Of a DNA stretch of 64,000 nt, positions 63,407 to 64,000 are shown piece after piece. The translations under genes were made by a program, and so were the position numbers. This stretch comes from Anabaenopsis elenkinii CCIBt3563 (GTDB lineage Bacteria > Cyanobacteriota > Cyanobacteriia > Cyanobacteriales > Nostocaceae). Below the pieces are notes generated by a model, which saw only the letters and a list, made by a program, of their open reading frames with translations, ran no database searches and was not told the origin of the DNA. How positions within the stretch are numbered: position 1 is the stretch's first letter; the number at the start of each line of letters is the position of its first letter. The stretch spans positions 1,261,313 to 1,325,312 of the forward strand of contig NZ_CP063311.1 of the NCBI RefSeq assembly GCF_015245355.1. Direction: 5' to 3'.

Positions 63407-64000
63407 CTAATCCTTTTTACCTTTCTTTTTCGATGCTCCAAAAGATTCGGCGTAGGCTTTAGTTTGCCCATATAGTGTAGTTATAGTTTCCTCTAACTGG
63501 GCGTGATCTTGGTAAAGTCCATTGATTTCACCAATTAAATTATCTAATTCAGCACCAAAAATTACCTTACTTTGGCGTACAGGTTCATTATTTAATAAGC
63601 CCTTAGTCACTGTTTCCACCTGCTGTAAAATCACATCAATAGGCGCATTGACATCTGCTTTTAAAGCATCATAAAGTGCCTGGGTAAAGTGTAAATTACT
63701 AAATATTTCTCCATCGCTAAAGACAATACCCCCAATATAATTGCGCATCGTTCCTGTGCGTGATTCTTGAGCACCATATCTTTTAGTACGAAGTAAGTTA
63801 CCAAGAACGTAGATAAAGCCTTCATAGGTGGGGTCACGTAGAGTTTCTACCGTGGGAAATGTGACTTCTGGAATCACATGATCTAATTCATTAATTGAAC
63901 TTTTAGTTTTTCCACCTTCACTCATAGTTCCTGCTTCATAAGGGGCGTTAAAAGTGAAACTACGATGAGATTCTTCATAAGCACTCAGAGAAAAAGCTGA
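63407..64000 (-). CDS. csc2: Type I-D Cascade backbone protein Csc2 (Cas7d), C-terminal part
   Basis: The frame runs off the window; 197 residues are visible (SAFSLSAYEESHRSFTFNAP, FPTVETLRDPTYEGFIYVLG, RTKRYGAQESRTGTMRNYIG). This matches the C-terminal half of Csc2, the Cas7 protein that coats the crRNA in type I-D. The end is Lys-rich (ASKKKGKKD). The expected upstream genes cas10d and cas3' are outside the window. An internal ATG at 63925 is not the true start. Confidence 0.93.
   Translation of the reverse strand, partial: SAFSLSAYEESHRSFTFNAPYEAGTMSEGGKTKSSINELDHVIPEVTFPTVETLRDPTYEGFIYVLGNLLRTKRYGAQESRTGTMRNYIGGIVFSDGEIFSNLHFTQALYDALKADVNAPIDVILQQVETVTKGLLNNEPVRQSKVIFGAELDNLIGEINGLYQDHAQLEETITTLYGQTKAYAESFGASKKKGKKD

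Noticed and set aside
1-64000. tRNA and rRNA genes
   Set aside because: I looked for T-arm type GGTTCGAATCC sequences with matching acceptor stems and saw none convincing; a tool such as tRNAscan could decide.

Overview
The window looks like a chromosomal segment of a filamentous, heterocyst-type cyanobacterium (Nostocales or a close relative). The signs are frequent GCGATCGC (HIP1) octamers, a DnaE C-terminal half fused to a split-intein C-fragment, cytochrome c6, magnesium chelatase ChlI, the myxoxanthophyll enzymes CruF and CruG, a group 2 sigma-70 factor and a type I-D CRISPR-Cas locus with a 37-nt repeat. No tRNA or rRNA gene was recognised.

Layout. Positions 1-1503: a membrane-protein gene cut by an intact IS4-family element with target duplication. 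1504-5290: a DUF4336 protein, the split-intein dnaE C-terminal gene (minus), and a DUF2281/PIN toxin-antitoxin pair flanked by a short direct repeat. 5289-7372: a WD40/EcsC-like/GUN4 fusion protein (minus) with a WD40 remnant behind it. 7373-8797: non-coding, rich in repeats and transposon debris (MITE, palindromes, IS200/IS605-type right end). 8798-14317: rpsD, a tnpB remnant, and kdpA-kdpB-kdpC (minus) with a KdpB that departs from several invariant P-type ATPase motifs. 15161-20078: a small unknown protein, priA and a group 2 sigma factor. 20402-26896: GNAT acetyltransferase, two c6-type cytochromes, TPR protein, CBS-less MgtE, aldo/keto reductase, glyoxalase-fold protein, MIF-type tautomerase and cobM. 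26941-35505: a possible 25-codon small ORF with a strong terminator, lgt, coaD and a coiled-coil protein, a TldD/PmbA pair, an IS200-type TnpA-like protein lacking its HUH histidines, a PerM-type transporter and a His-rich COG0523 GTPase. 35623-50416: SagB-type oxidoreductase, esterase, DUF2555-like protein, coaBC, site-2 protease, several cyanobacterial unknowns, an AbrB-type membrane protein, chlI, rplU-rpmA, cruF-cruG and rnhA. 50831-55775: a four-gene ABC/GldG/DUF4340 operon and purU. 55876-64000: an accessory region with fragments of a type I restriction system around a Uma2 endonuclease gene, a 37-repeat CRISPR array, and cas2-cas1-cas4-cas6-csc1-csc2 on the minus strand (csc2 runs off the window).

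How the parts work together. The cas genes and the array share one orientation. On the minus strand the repeat ends in GATTGAAAC, and the array follows cas2 directly after a roughly 217-bp leader, so transcription most likely runs from cas to array, right to left. The distal end of the array abuts the 3' end of a dead hsdS gene, and an hsdR start fragment lies 0.7 kb further on, which suggests CRISPR DNA sits where a type I restriction locus used to be. A non-autonomous element with AGAGGATGTTTG ends is present in three full copies, one of them just upstream of rnhA. The points most worth a second look are the KdpB active-site changes, the HUH-less TnpA, the WD40-EcsC-GUN4 fusion, the small ORF with terminator, and the restriction/CRISPR junction.
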